From contig CM019214.1 in the NCBI GenBank assembly GCA_009741485.1, forward strand, positions 2,624,566-2,688,565: a DNA stretch of 64,000 bases, given 5' to 3'. The position numbers and the translations under genes were made by a program. Under the pieces are notes generated by a model. The model made no database searches and was not told the DNA's origin. It worked only from the letters and a program-made list of their open reading frames with translations. Of the stretch, positions 25,416 to 37,189 are shown in pieces. Each line of letters opens with the position of its first letter. Positions within the stretch are counted from its first letter, which is position 1. Origin of the DNA: Malurus cyaneus samueli (Eukaryota > Chordata > Aves > Passeriformes > Maluridae).

Positions 25416-28400
25416 TAATCAGTATCCCATAGCATGGTGTGTGCCTGGCAGTTGTGACACTGCACTTCATCTCAGCAGCTGGTAATGGACCATCTGTAAC
25501 CCAGTGATGGCAACAGTGAAAAATGCTCACTGCAAGCAAGTTAGTGTGGTCATTTAACCACAGCTTTATACTGAAATATATTTCTGCGTAAATGTGAAAA
25601 GAAGCAAAGATGTAACGGTGAGAATCTGAAAATTTAAGATGTCTGGTATAACAATTTTGTGCTGTTTTTTGGGACAGGAAAGAGAGATGGATCATCTTCA
25701 TTCTTGTGTTGAATATTTTCAATGCCCAATTTGCTCTTAATTGCTAATATTTTTCCATGTTTATGTTGTTATTATTCAGTCTTCTAACTTTAGTAAGTGC
25801 TAAATTTCAGATTTTCTCTAATTCTGCCTGTAATTTCATATTCTTTTAGTTAGTTTAAGTTTTTATCTTTCCCTCCTCTTCCCCCCCATACTTCCAGAAG
25901 AGAACTGGACTGTCATGAGCTAATAGGTCTCTGTGTAGGGTCAGAAATTTTATTTAACATTATTTTCCCCTTGGTTATTTGATCAGGCTGCAATGAGACT
26001 TTCCATCACAGTCTCTTGGCAAAACCTTGCCAGAGACATTGTACTGATGGAACATTAGTGGGTTTAAATGTTTAAAAGTTAGCTGTTGAATTCTGCAGCT
26101 GGGTCTTCCTTTTCATAGAAGACAACATTGACTATGCATTTTTTATCAATATAATGTGGAAATGATGTTAATCCAGTATTTTGTCAGTTATATAATGATA
26201 AAACTTGTAGAAAATAAGAGCTGAGCAAATAAAGTCTGAACCACAGGCAGGAAGGTAAGCGTTTCATTTTGTGAAGCATGAAGTGCGTGAAGTGTTTTGA
26301 AGGATTCAGACATGAGGTCCACCTAGCCAAGTATTCTGTCTTTAATAGCAAGCAATAAAAAATAGAGAAAGAAAAATACTGCAGCATATTTCCCCTGGCT
26401 ATGTCTGCTGAGATTCCAGACACACATGGTTCAGGCACCTCTTGAGGTAGAGTGTCTTTTCAAGCCTAGTAAACTTTTGTGCATTTTGTTTCATCAGAAA
26501 ACATGTCTAAAATCTTCTTTAATTTATGTAAACTTTTCTGTACACAATACCCACGCACAATGAGTTCTGAAGTTAAAGCACTTCCCATTCAAAAAGCTAC
26601 ATCCTTTTTCTTGGACCTGTGTACATTTTATTCGATGCTCCTAGTTTCTAAATTGTGATTTTGTTGACCTTTATTTCATCCTTTTTAAATTTTTCTTCAG
26701 GCTGAAGACTTCTGGTCTATATACTGGTTTCTTGTCCAGATCCTGTTTCTGCTTTGAGTGGTGTTGCTCTTCTCTGCATCCTTCTGTGTACCTCGTTCTG
26801 CTCTATGTTCCTGGAAGCAGAGAATTGATGTGATGAGGGATTGCTCCTTGAACAAAGATTTCTCATTCATATGTGAATTGGTCCCTCTCCATTCTGCTTT
26901 CCCTCTCTCCTTGTAGATGTCATGCATTTTTCATGAGTAAGTTCGAATCTTCGTATTTTCTGCCATTTATAACTGTTTTTATTTTCTGTTGGGTTTATTT
27001 GTAACTATAATAGTTTTTGGCAGATTAGCAGGCAATTTTGAGAAAGGGAATCTTCTTCGTTTTCTGTGACTCTTTTTCAAGCTGTTTATATGTCTGAATT
27101 TACTAGTGCTGAGCCAGAGTTTAGTAATACTATGAGTGCGTGTGTGAGCCATAACCAACAATTTTAGGCTGCAGTTAAAAATGGTCCATTGAATCCATTA
27201 GAAAGGAAAAAATGTGAAATGGAAGATAGAAATACTATAAAATTACTTGGCTTCACTGTGTGAGCAAAGACGTCTATTCCTGGGGGAAAAAAAGCCAATG
27301 GATATATATTAGCAAACAGGTAAGTTTGCTAGGAGACACTGAATAAGGAATTTTAGACTTTTCTTGGTAATGTGGATTTTCTTTGGAAGGAATTTTAATG
27401 ATCACTTCTTAGTATGGAGAGGGAGCTAACAGCAATATTTGACTTTGGTTTCATGGTTTGTTGTTACAGAATGATCACTACTTGGACTGAATCAAAGATA
27501 AGTTTAATGAACGAGGGACTCAGTAACTCAGTAATTTTGCATTCCATATCTCATGACTGGATTAAAAGGACTTTCATGTTCTTTAAGGTGAAAATGTGTT
27601 GGCCCTCTATAGGACAGACTCACAATCCCAATTGGAGGTAGCATAGGGCCATGATGATATAAAGTAAAAACAATCACCATTCCTTCCACCTTGCCTATAT
27701 CTCTGCTTCAAAAAAGTTTGATGACTCACATATTTGTGCTTAATGTGCAAACTGATTTATATTTTATCCTTTTTTTCCCCTGTACTCTCTAACTGTTTGG
27801 TTTGAAAGGGCTTTGAAATTTTCTTTTTCTTACATACTTAAAACAATAATATTGTATTGTACACCTATTACAGGTGTACATATGTGTATACTTGTATTTT
27901 CTGTTTGGTCAAGAGCTGAAACAGTGAAAAACATTTTGCTCTTCTCTTTCAGCAGGAAAGAGCTGCTGTTTTTGCTTTGTAGCACAGCCTAATTTGCTCC
28001 TGTGTGCAATGAGGACTTGAGGGAAGAGGAGAATTCCTGTGAGACTGGGTTCATTTTGCCACGGATAACAAAGGAGTAGGCAGGGTCACAGTGGGGTCTT
28101 TTGTTTCTGAATGATGATGTTTTTTCAAAAAGTCCTTCCTCAGGCCTAGTTTTCACACAGTATTTACCACTGAAAGCTTGGTGGCAGAAGCAGCAGTCAG
28201 TCTGCTTTCTGGAGAGCTGCTGGAAGCAATGCAGGAGCAATGATGAATCTTCAATATTTTTACTTTTTACAACCTGTTATCCTGCCTGAGAGCTGAAGTT
28301 GCCCACAGCTCAACGTACAACATCTTGTCAGAGTACAAACATTGTATTCTGCAGCCTTTCCCCAGCCAGTTTGCATCACCTGACATAAAACATAAAACAA

Positions 28401-28470
28401 GTCAGATCCTGGATTGTCAAAAAGAGAACATTTGTGTCATTTCCAATAAAAACTGTAGTGGTCTCACGGA
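25416..28470. other. unique sequence, nothing identified
   Basis: About 3 kb of AT-rich DNA with no recognised gene, RNA or transposon. Confidence 0.45.
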
Positions 28471-28478
28471 AAACCTGT

Positions 28479-29297
28479 TGTTGTGGGTTAAAATTCTTCT
28501 CCTTTTGTTCCCTTTCTTTGGGAATTTTTTCCTTTCCAATTTGTTGCTGGGATACATTAATTGCCGGTCATCCTTTTAATTGCTGGGTGATTAACAAAGA
28601 CAATGATACCTATGCCACACCCTAATGGTCTGGCCAAGTGCTCGGAAAGAGTTTTTTTTTTTGTGTGTGGTGGGATGGGGGGGATTGGCAGTTTTCTTTC
28701 CGCTGCTTTGCGGAGAGGAGGTGCTGCTTGCTGGCTGCTACGGAGAAAGCTGGCCTGCTTCTTTTCTGCGGAGATCAGTACCCCTGCTCATTGGGTTCCT
28801 GCTTGCTGCACCATGGTTTTCTCTCCTGTGCCTTGCCGGGGATCCCAGCTAGATCGGCGTTTTCCGCTGTGAGTTTTGCAGAGAAACTTTTCTCCATCCA
28901 CCTCTGCCATTTTGTGTCACATTGGCACCGCGGGAGATCTGAGCCAGGGGACCCGCGCCACAGCGCCCCCTGCAGCCCTGGGGATCATTACCCGCCCTGC
29001 CGGCCGGGAGCCAACAGCGCCCCTGCGGCTGGACTGTAACTGCACCAAAGGGGAGGTGTGTCTCTGTAAGCTGTCACTGGTTTGGGTGGGCTGGTTGTTG
29101 CTATTGTTATTGTTACTTGTTTCACCTTGTTATATATATATATTAGTAAAAACTGTTATTCCTTTTTACCCAATTCTTGCCTGAAAGCCCGTGATTTTCA
29201 AAGCTATAATATTCGGAGGGAAGGGGGGGGTCATATCCACCACTCCAAGGGAGGTCCCTGCCTTCATTAGCAAACACCTGTCTTTCAAACCAAGACA
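28479..29297 (+). mobile_element. solo LTR, family U (5-bp target site)
   Basis: An 819-bp element from TGTTGTGGG to CAAACCAAGACA. Its last 15 bases closely resemble the end of the family-Y LTRs (CAAACCACGACA), which supports this boundary. Flanks cctgt (28474-28478) and cccgt (29298-29302) form a 5-bp duplication with one mismatch. The middle (about 28690-29045) is GC- and CpG-rich compared with the surrounding DNA. A (TA)n tract followed by an AGTAAAAACTG stretch at 29131-29155 precedes the 3' part. Only one copy is present in the window. The boundaries are the least certain point. Confidence 0.68.
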
Positions 29298-30730
29298 CCC
29301 GTACAATTTGCTCTGATGGACTTTCAAAAAGAAACATCAAACTATTGCCTTTCATAAATTTATTTGGGTGAAGACAAGTGAACGAGATGATAGGAACACT
29401 GCAGAGAACTGCTTTTGTCCCAATTGACAGTTAAAATGAGAGAGCAAATTGCTCAGAGGCCTGGAATTTAGTTACACAAATTTAAAATTAGAAGAACATT
29501 TTGTACTTTATGAAGGAAAACATATCTGTAACATTTGGTACAAGCTAACATTAGTCAGGGTAATTAAATTCAATGTTTTTAAAGATTAATAGATGTTTTA
29601 CTTGAAGTGCTTTAGCAAGCACAGAACTAGGAGGAAAAAGTATTGCTCTGCTATGTTTTCTTCTTTCATGTGTTCTGGTACATTAATTTGCCAGTGTCAG
29701 AGAAGTGGCTGGTTGGGTGGATTCTCTTGATTTCAGGTAATTTTCATAAGCAAATTACTGCCCCAAGGAATTAAACCACATTTTTAAAAATCTTCTAAGA
29801 ATTTAAAAATATGAATTTAGAAGAATTAAACTGACTGAAAAAGGATTTTCAGTTCCAAGAGAAGTATTGATTTATTATTTACATTGGAAATAACCAGGAA
29901 TACTTAAAAAACAAACAAACAAACAAAACTAAAAAAAACCATACAAACAAACAAAAAAAACCCTACAGCCTGCCCCAGGGAGATGGGGCTGTGACCTCTG
30001 AGATAGGGGAGGAAATTCTTCCTGTCAATTTGGGGAAACTGGGATTTAGGAACCTTTTGGAATCTTCAATATCTGTGTCCTCTGTGCAGTCAAGCAGGAT
30101 TCCACAGCTGCTTGATAAAACCCTTCTGAGCCTGCCTGTTTGCAGCAAATCCCCAGCACGAGTCAGCACAGTTACAGTGGGAGAAATGAGCTTGTGGCCC
30201 TTGCTACAGGTGAGCTAAAACAGTTTCTCTGCTCTTTTGCTCTGTTATTTTACATCTCGGCTGTATTTCGTATTCAGTTCTTATATTTACAAAAACATTA
30301 TATAAATACAGTATCGTTGTGATCACTGACATTTTGAAAATGCTGGAAAATAGTTTTTGTAGGATAGAAAGGACTTACACTCACTGCTCAGCTCTTGCAG
30401 TAGCATCACTTTAGCTGATTCCTCACAAAACTATCTCATTACATGAAGGAAAAACACCAGTGATATCCCATTACATGGCATCGATGGTAACTGGCCAGGT
30501 CTCTCCTCTTGGGAGCTTGTCCTATGCCAAGAAAAGCCAAAAAAAAAAGCGCTTCATGCACAATTTGGAGATCCATGATAGCAGACCAGGCAGGCTTTCA
30601 TCCCCATCTCTTAAGGTGTTTGTAGGAGCCAAGCACAAACTAGCCCACAAACTGGTAGATACATGTAATAAGAAGAGAAATTTCTGCAGTACAAAATTAT
30701 TTATTTATGTATTTTGTATATATTTATTAT

Positions 30731-30754
30731 ATTGTCAGTATGAATACTGACAAT
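30731..30754. repeat. 24-bp near-perfect palindrome
   Basis: The 11-bp arm attgtcagtat and its exact reverse complement are separated by only two bases (ga). It is AT-rich, lies just upstream of a 50-bp tandem duplication, and has no known function. Confidence 0.85.
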
Positions 30755-30770
30755 AGGCCATGCTGGATAA

Positions 30771-30870
30771 GATGGAGTGTTTATGGTAAGTGCTTTTCAA
30801 AGCAATTTTATTAAAAGACAGATGGAGTGTTTGTGGTAAGTGCCTTTTAAAGCAATTTCATTAAAAGACA
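30771..30870. repeat. 50-bp tandem duplication
   Basis: Two adjacent units, 30771-30820 and 30821-30870, both begin gatggagtgttt and end attaaaagaca. They differ at only a few positions, so the duplication is fairly recent. Confidence 0.92.
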
Positions 30871-31910
30871 TGGCTCTTATAATTGTTTTTTTCTGATATT
30901 CAGTTAGCTTTCTTTTTTTGTTTGTTTATTTTGGTAAAAGCCCTTATTTTTTATCTTTCTGTTTTTATCGGGCAGGCAAGAGAGTGGGAGTAGACTGTTC
31001 TTCAGCAGAAATGAGCAGAGGAAAGCTCATTTGCTGGAAGCTGTAGTTACAGGGACATCAAATCAAGACACAGAACTCATCCTGGCAAGTGGAATTTGTT
31101 CTCACGCAACCAACCCAGTCTTGTGAGTAAAAAGTCTTTGCATTTGGAGTATTGCACATTGATTTGTATGCACTGTATTTGGCCCTCTAACAGTGATGAG
31201 TTCAGAAAGGAATCAGGGAGATGGATGCAGCAGTCTTGTTATAAGGGCAGCTTAAAATAACAGATTTCCCAGCCCAGAGAATCAGCAACAGGAGGGACAA
31301 CAAAATATTTGGGAGGATGTAGGGAGGATTAAGAACCAGCCCTGTTAATTAACTGGGAATGAAAAAGAGACACCACTGGAGATCCAAACAGTAAAATTAC
31401 AAAATAGAAGAGTAATTATTTTGAACACTGGATATGGAGAGAAAAGGTACTTGGTTAGTAAGCGCCAGTCTGTTAGGAAGTGTAGGAATTATAAGAAGTG
31501 GTTCCAAAGAAATTGAGGTGTTGGCCAATTAAGAGCTGCAGATATCATCTCTATCCTGTACTTTACATCAATTCACCCTAGTAGAAAATGTGTGTGGATC
31601 TTGAAAACATTTATATGTAGCCAGTTTTGAGAGTGAGATTGAAGATGTGTGCTCTTTTTCTGAAAGGAGCTAAATCACTAATCGCTAAAAAAGATCAAAA
31701 TTTATGTCTCTCTCATAAGTTTGGATATTAATGTTTTTGTTATAGAAGGTTTTAGATGGATTTTAGGAAGAAATTTTGATGTAAGTACAGAAGTTCATGC
31801 AAATAAAAACCCAACAAATATCTGAAAATAAAGAATAAAAAAAGTCAGACAAGAATTTTCACAAGAAAATGGGAAATAATGCCAACACAACTGCCTAAAA
31901 TAGAGATGTT

Positions 31911-32114
31911 TTGAAATCAATTTCTGATAGGAGCAATTTTAATGAAGTGAGCATGTGGCTGGAGATTTTTCAGACCTTAGAACTCAAAACTTCTTCTGGA
32001 CTCGATCATATTCCTGCTGAGTTCAGTAAATTCATGTTGACATTCAGACACAAGGGATGGGGAGAAGCCTGTTTGTTAAAAATCATTATTATTATTATGG
32101 AGAATCAGAAATGA
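31911..32114 (+). pseudogene. possible ancient LINE reverse-transcriptase fragment
   Basis: A translated stretch reads KTSSGLDHIPAEFSKF (about 31985-32032). This resembles the conserved K-x-PGLDGIPAEF block of non-LTR reverse transcriptases of the CR1/L2/RTE type. The rest of the frame does not extend the match, so at most it is a short, decayed remnant. It is not expected to be functional. Confidence 0.3.
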
Positions 32115-33370
32115 TTCATTACTGAACTCTGGGAGAGGATTACTCAGCAAGCAGCTGGCTTTGACCTTGGAATGCAAAGATGCAGGAATGTGTGGGAGTC
32201 AGGGAGAACTCTGTCATGACTTGACTGACATCCACCTACTCCTGGAGATGTGTTTGAGATGCACATTCTGTCTTCCTTTGCAAATCAATCTTTCAGGAAC
32301 CTATTTTCATAGAACACAATTTCTTAAATTGCTCTGCAGGAAGGGGATACACTATGAGGAGCAAATGGGAGGTTTATAAGATCATTCATGTTACACAGCA
32401 GCAAGGAGACAAAAAAAATACCCGTGTCAACTATTATGGGTTCAGTAAACTCTTAATGATTGACTGTGACATTGATCTTTATATGCAAATTAAGGTAATC
32501 ATGTTTGGTGTCAGGGGAGAAGAAGGAAAATGAGAATCAGTTATGATTAAAAATCCCATACCCTGGCCACGAAAGAAAGGTATTCCACAGTCAGTGATGG
32601 GTATGGCTGACAGAAATGTGTAAAGAGTGCAAATGAAGAAACGTGTATGCTGTGTTTTGTAAAGAGGAATAAGCCATGGAATGAATACAAAAAGAAAAAT
32701 GGAAAAATGTTGTCTTTAGACTTACATCTGATATTGGTCTGTGTAGTAAATAAGCTTAGCATATGTATCTGTAGTCTCCTTATATTCTATATAAACCAGT
32801 ATTCAAATAACAAAATAAAACACATTGAAAAAAATTGTATTTTAATTTTCTGGTTTATGTGCTGTAACTACTCACTGAAGTGCTATTGGTTTCTATTAAA
32901 ATTTAGATATATTTCCTATGGTGATGTGAATGTATTATGCTGTCCTGTAAGGCTGCCAAATGTGAATTGCTGTAAAGTGAAATTCAATTTGGTTTCTTTC
33001 AAATATATAAGTGTATATAATATAAAAGTAGAAATATCACAAGTAATGTTCTTTCTGCATTATTCACTTGAATTACATTGAGGAATTTTAACAAATATAT
33101 GTAAATGTCTTTTATGACATGATAAATGAATGACATAAATCCCTTTTATGCAATATAGATTTTAATTCACCTTCCTTAGCTGAATCATGGTTTGGCTCCA
33201 CCCTTCTAGAGGCAGAACGGGGCAGACACTCCTACATTCTGTGGTTGGACAGTCCTTAATTCAAGGCTGCAAAGGCTGTGCTTCCCAGGACCAAGTCACT
33301 GAGAGGGCAGTGCCCTGTTTGCACTTATATGGGCTGGTTTGATTCCCCTCTCCATTGGAAATCAAGGTCA
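32115..33370. other. unique sequence, nothing identified
   Basis: AT-rich DNA. A 144-codon open frame at 32647-33081 is rich in Phe, Tyr, Cys and Ile with no recognised motif and is judged to be chance. The last ~190 bp is somewhat GC-richer and unexplained. Confidence 0.4.
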
Positions 33371-33375
33371 CAGAA

Positions 33376-33998
33376 TGTCCTAGGTTAGCTGAGTATGTAT
33401 TCCTATCATCTGCTTATGTCAGAGGAAAGTTAAACAACCCTTCTGTAACTATACATTAGTGGAGCTGCTCTGGTTTGTTTGGTGTGTTCCTCCCTTCAAG
33501 GACAATGGGAGGGAAAGGGACAAGACCACACTTTTTGTTTTTTTTTCTCTCGGGAGGCTCTCTCTCGGGATCAACGGTGGAAAAGAAGCTGTCTGCCTCT
33601 CTGGGACTGCTCCTTTTTTTCTCTTTCTTTGGACTTGTTTTTCCTCGAATTTTTTTTCTTCGTCATCTGAGAATTGGAGGATTCCCGTGGCACGACAGGC
33701 GAGAAAGATCCTTCAGTGAACCACCGGAGAGAGACTCTGTCCAACCCCTCTGGGGGCCCCGGAGGGGAAGCCACTCCCAGGAGGGAAGAGAAAGGCTTTG
33801 GGACCTAACAGCTGTTTCCACAGGTTTTTCTTTTTGTTTTTATAATTTTAAATAAATAGTTTTTTTCCCTTTTCTTTTCACTTTCCTCTCTGTGGAAAAG
33901 TTTGTCTCTAGGACCCAGGTGGGGAAAGGAGAGGGGGGGAGGGGTTTGCTGGAACTTGGGAGTGTTTTGCTCCCATTAAATTCATTCAAACCACGACA
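33376..33998 (+). mobile_element. solo LTR, family Y copy 2
   Basis: A 623-bp element from TGTCCTAGG to CACGACA, with the AATAAA signal at 33851-33856 giving + orientation. The flanks cagaa (33371-33375) and cagac (33999-34003) form a 5-bp duplication with one mismatch. It is very similar to 45269-45873 and to the reverse complement of 24787-25410. No internal retroviral genes are present. Confidence 0.88.
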
Positions 33999-34003
33999 CA
34001 GAC

Positions 34004-34445
34004 ATCTCCAGGTGAGACAGGAGAGCACCTCTGTCCCTCCTGCAGGACACTGACAGTGATGCTCATTGCGGTTGTGACTAAAAAAACCACAAAACCACAA
34101 CCTCTTCCTGACAAAGCACTTTGCACATTTGCAGGTAGATGGTGATTGCTGTGCCAGAGTGATGTTTCCAGTCATGATGTTTCCACAGATGGTTGTGGGC
34201 AATGCAAAATATGTTGTACTTTTCATGCGATTTTTCTATTACCCAGTAAAAATGACTTTAACTGGTTGTGGAGTGAGACCAGAAATGTCTCCAAAAGCTG
34301 TTAAAGGCTTAAGTGCTGTACTTCTCTAGAAAAAAACCTGTCACAAGAGAAATTTCACAATGGAGCTAGATGGAGAAGATCTATATTTAGGCTGCATATT
34401 TTGAAATGATTTCTAATATTTTTTATAAAGTATCTGTGTCAGTGA
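34004..34445. other. unique sequence, nothing identified
   Basis: Short spacer between a family-Y LTR and a CR1 fragment. No feature recognised. Confidence 0.4.
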
Positions 34446-34592
34446 AGGGCTCCATAGAATTGCAGAATGGGTAAGGCTGGAAGGTCATCTGGTTCCACCT
34501 CCTGCTCAGGCAGGGTTATCCCAGAGCACAGGATTGTGTCCAGACAGTTCTTACTCATCTCTCTGGGCCTCTCAATCTATTCCAGTGCTCCA
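34446..34592 (-). mobile_element. CR1 LINE 3'-end fragment
   Basis: The + strand reads catagaattgcagaatggg, then ctggaaggtcatctggttcc, then cagagcacaggattgtgtcc, ending ttccagtgctcc. In order this corresponds to the reverse complement of the 3' region of avian CR1. It is diverged and truncated, with no intact reading frame. The boundaries are approximate. Confidence 0.8.
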
Positions 34593-35069
34593 CTAACACA
34601 TTGCTGCACATTTAGCATCCAGGATTTATAGCTTCCTTTGCTACATTTTATGCCACCAGTGGGACTACACATAGTCTGTGGCATGCCTTTAATTAATTAG
34701 GCTTTATCCGTTTGATTTGGGGACAGACAGAGTAACTTAATATATTATTACTAACTAATGAGCAAATTCTACTTTCTGATGATTAAATTTTCAAAAGTAA
34801 TTTGAAATATAGATTGTACGCTCTTCACAGGGAGACATCATCAGATGGACTTCATTAATTAATCAGCAACATTCACTGCATAGCATGGCTATGCAGGTGC
34901 TAGAATAAAATAACTATTATTTGAAGTTGTTTTTTACATTTTTCATTGTTCCATAGGAAAATGGCCCAGGGTTTATTTTCTCTGTGATGTTAGCTCCATT
35001 TATAACTCCAATTCCGTACAAACGGAAAATGCCTTCACTTTAATGTGTGCTAGTACTTCTGCATTGAAC
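34593..35069. other. unique sequence, nothing identified
   Basis: AT-rich spacer. No feature recognised. Confidence 0.4.
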
Positions 35070-35196
35070 TGTTGCCTTGAAAGGCCAGTTTTAATAATGA
35101 CACAGACATTAAGGGGATAAAAAGGGTTTTACCTCAGTATTTGGGATCCCAGGTGCACAACTTGATGGCAGAATGCACACCCGTGTACAGCACGGG

Positions 35197-35308
35197 TACA
35201 AGTTTTATAGGTTTCAGGAATTAGCATATCTATCTAGGATTCCCCAATAAGATACAAGTTTTATAGGTTTCAGGAATTAGCATATCTATCTAGGATTCCC
35301 CAATAAGA
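35197..35308. repeat. 56-bp tandem duplication inside family V copy 2
   Basis: Two adjacent units, 35197-35252 and 35253-35308, orthologous to the duplication at 21134-21245. Each has a minus-strand TATA box. Confidence 0.92.
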
Positions 35309-35398
35309 AACTTCACAAATGCAGTAATGTCCCCCTATTCTAATGAATCTCCCCAGATGAGGCAGAGCTCAGTTTACACAAGATGTTCTGGACAGAAG

Positions 35399-35456
35399 GC
35401 TTCACCCAAGGCTGAGCTCGGGTTTAAGCTTCACCCAAGGCTGAGCTCGGGTTTAA
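35399..35456. repeat. 29-bp tandem duplication private to family V copy 2
   Basis: Two identical 29-bp units, beginning gcttcacccaagg and ending cgggtttaa. The family-V copy at 21003-21538 has the unit only once, so this duplication is later. Confidence 0.93.
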
Positions 35457-35630
35457 GATAGCACAGGGCACACTGAGCCCTTCCTCAGGATGTTTGGTCT
35501 CTCTGCCCAGCAGAACTCCTAAACTGAGCTGGAATATCAGGAATTACAAACATGTGGGCTAAGGGGTGCAGGGGGATGCATAGAGGGTACAGAAAGCGTA
35601 AAAAGGAAAAGCAAAAATCATCAGGCATCA

Positions 35631-37189
35631 AACTATCAATCTGAATCACCCAAACTGATCTTGTCTCAAGTCAATGTAGCTGATAAGATTGTGTGGATGT
35701 GGACTGTGTCTGTGTTGGTGCAGCAAGTCATGTGTTGGTTTGCTGTAATTCCCCCCTTCCTGATACAATAACAGACAGTCAATTCTTCCCATGATTCCTT
35801 CTTGGAAAAGAAAAACGTGTGGCTCAGCTTATTGCAGCAAATAAAGTTGCATGCAATCCCCTTTAGAAATCTTTGTGCCAGTGGTACAGCCTTCCATGGG
35901 CTCAGCCCTCTGTGTGAAAAAATTACAGGATAAAACTTGTGCAGCGAAGACAGACCCTCCACTTTCTGCTTCCTTTAACATCTAAAGAAGCAAGGAACTT
36001 CCCTCCCTCCTTCCTTCTTTCCTGGAGCAGGCAGCAGTGCTGTGGCTGTGCTTGGAAAAGGCTGAGCTGAGGCAGAAAAGCAGCACAGGGGAAGATCAGA
36101 CAATTCCTTGCTGTGCTGTGGACAAAAGAAAGGACTAAACTTTGCACTGTAAAGCATCACATCAGATGCCTGTGATGCTTCAGACATCTTCATTTGGAAG
36201 GATGAGGACCTAAAACCAGCACTGAGATGATGTCTGAGGTTCACTCTGTTAAAGTTTGGCGTGCTCCCTTGTTTTGCAATGATTCTGTTGGCACAGAATG
36301 CTTCAGGGGCATTGCTGGGTGAGTAATCACAAGACTGGTAAAGCTTTCTCCTGAAATCTCACTTGCTGGCAGAGACCCCCTTCAGCTGAACATGAAATTC
36401 CTCCTGCTGGTTATTTATCTGTGTACTGATGGTAGAAGTCAAATTGTTAGGGACAGAAATGAGCATGAGCAGAAAAATGCTGATTTAAGTAAAAAGGTTG
36501 GAAGATGCAAGTTTTAGTCGTGGCTTTAGACTACTTATAATCAAACAAAGTAAAAAAGTTATGCCCATTGAGAATTAAGCTAAAGTCTCTACAGCTTGAA
36601 ATTATCCTCTGAATTTTGCCCAATTTTTTGGCACCAACGAAGACATCTTCATGGAGATGGCAGAGATCACACTGGTAGAAAAGATTCTCCTGGGTAGCTC
36701 CAGGAGGGAAGGGTGAATGCCAGGGTGAGATGTGTTCTGCAGAGAATAGCTTTTAAACCCTGAAAATGCCTGCTTAAAGCAGTCATTGGAGCAAAATCAG
36801 GAGAACCAAATCTTGAATTATCCTGCTGTGGGACTGAGTCAGAACATTATTGCTAAAGAACTGCAACACAATAATTATCACAAAAAGGTCAGATTTAGCC
36901 CTTTCCCTGCAATAAAGCAGCTCTACATAAAAATTGAGAAACGGCCTCAAAGAAATGAAAAGGAGCTGCCAAAAGGAAAAAAAAAATGTTCGTGGCATGT
37001 AACACAGAGATTGCTTAAATAGAATATACTGGAATGTCAGAATCAATGTATTCAATTTATGGAAAAGAAAACTTGGAAAAGAATTCCAAACAAGTCTTCA
37101 AAGTTAAACATCAGACGAAGGACGGATTTTTAGAAGTTAAGAAGCCTAATATGAACATCACATTCAAGTGGAAAAGGAACACAAGTTAA
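35631..37189. other. unique sequence, perhaps including 5' CR1 remnant
   Basis: No gene recognised. The last few hundred bases (from about 36900) are A-rich and may extend the decayed CR1 element that becomes recognisable at 37190. Confidence 0.4.

Larger units (their letters stand above)
29303..31900. other. unique sequence with AAAC-rich repeat
   Basis: No gene recognised. An (AAAC)n-type low-complexity tract lies at 29907-29962. A 24-bp palindrome is at 30731-30754, followed by a 50-bp tandem duplication at 30771-30870. Confidence 0.45.
35070..35630 (-). mobile_element. LTR-like element, family V copy 2
   Basis: A 561-bp copy of the 21003-21538 element with the same inverted ends (TGTTGCC...GGCATCA). 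It shares the 56-bp internal tandem duplication (35197-35252, 35253-35308) and adds a second, private 29-bp duplication (35399-35427, 35428-35456), which accounts for most of its extra length. Flanks ttgaac and aactat do not give a clear target duplication. Minus-strand TATA boxes are as in copy 1. Confidence 0.75.

Noticed and set aside
25117..25722. 201-codon minus-strand open frame
   Set aside because: It is the longest frame in the window but runs from unique DNA into the U3 side of a family-Y LTR. It has no recognised domain and is a product of the insertion.
28476..29287. Alternative family-U borders with a 4-bp aacc duplication
   Set aside because: The chosen borders (28479-29297) end like the family-Y LTRs and give a 5-bp duplication like theirs. 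The alternative lacks a matching LTR terminus.
32647..33081. 144-codon plus-strand open frame
   Set aside because: Composition is Phe/Tyr/Ile/Cys/Lys-rich, as expected from AT-rich DNA. No motif, no splice context and no homology recalled.
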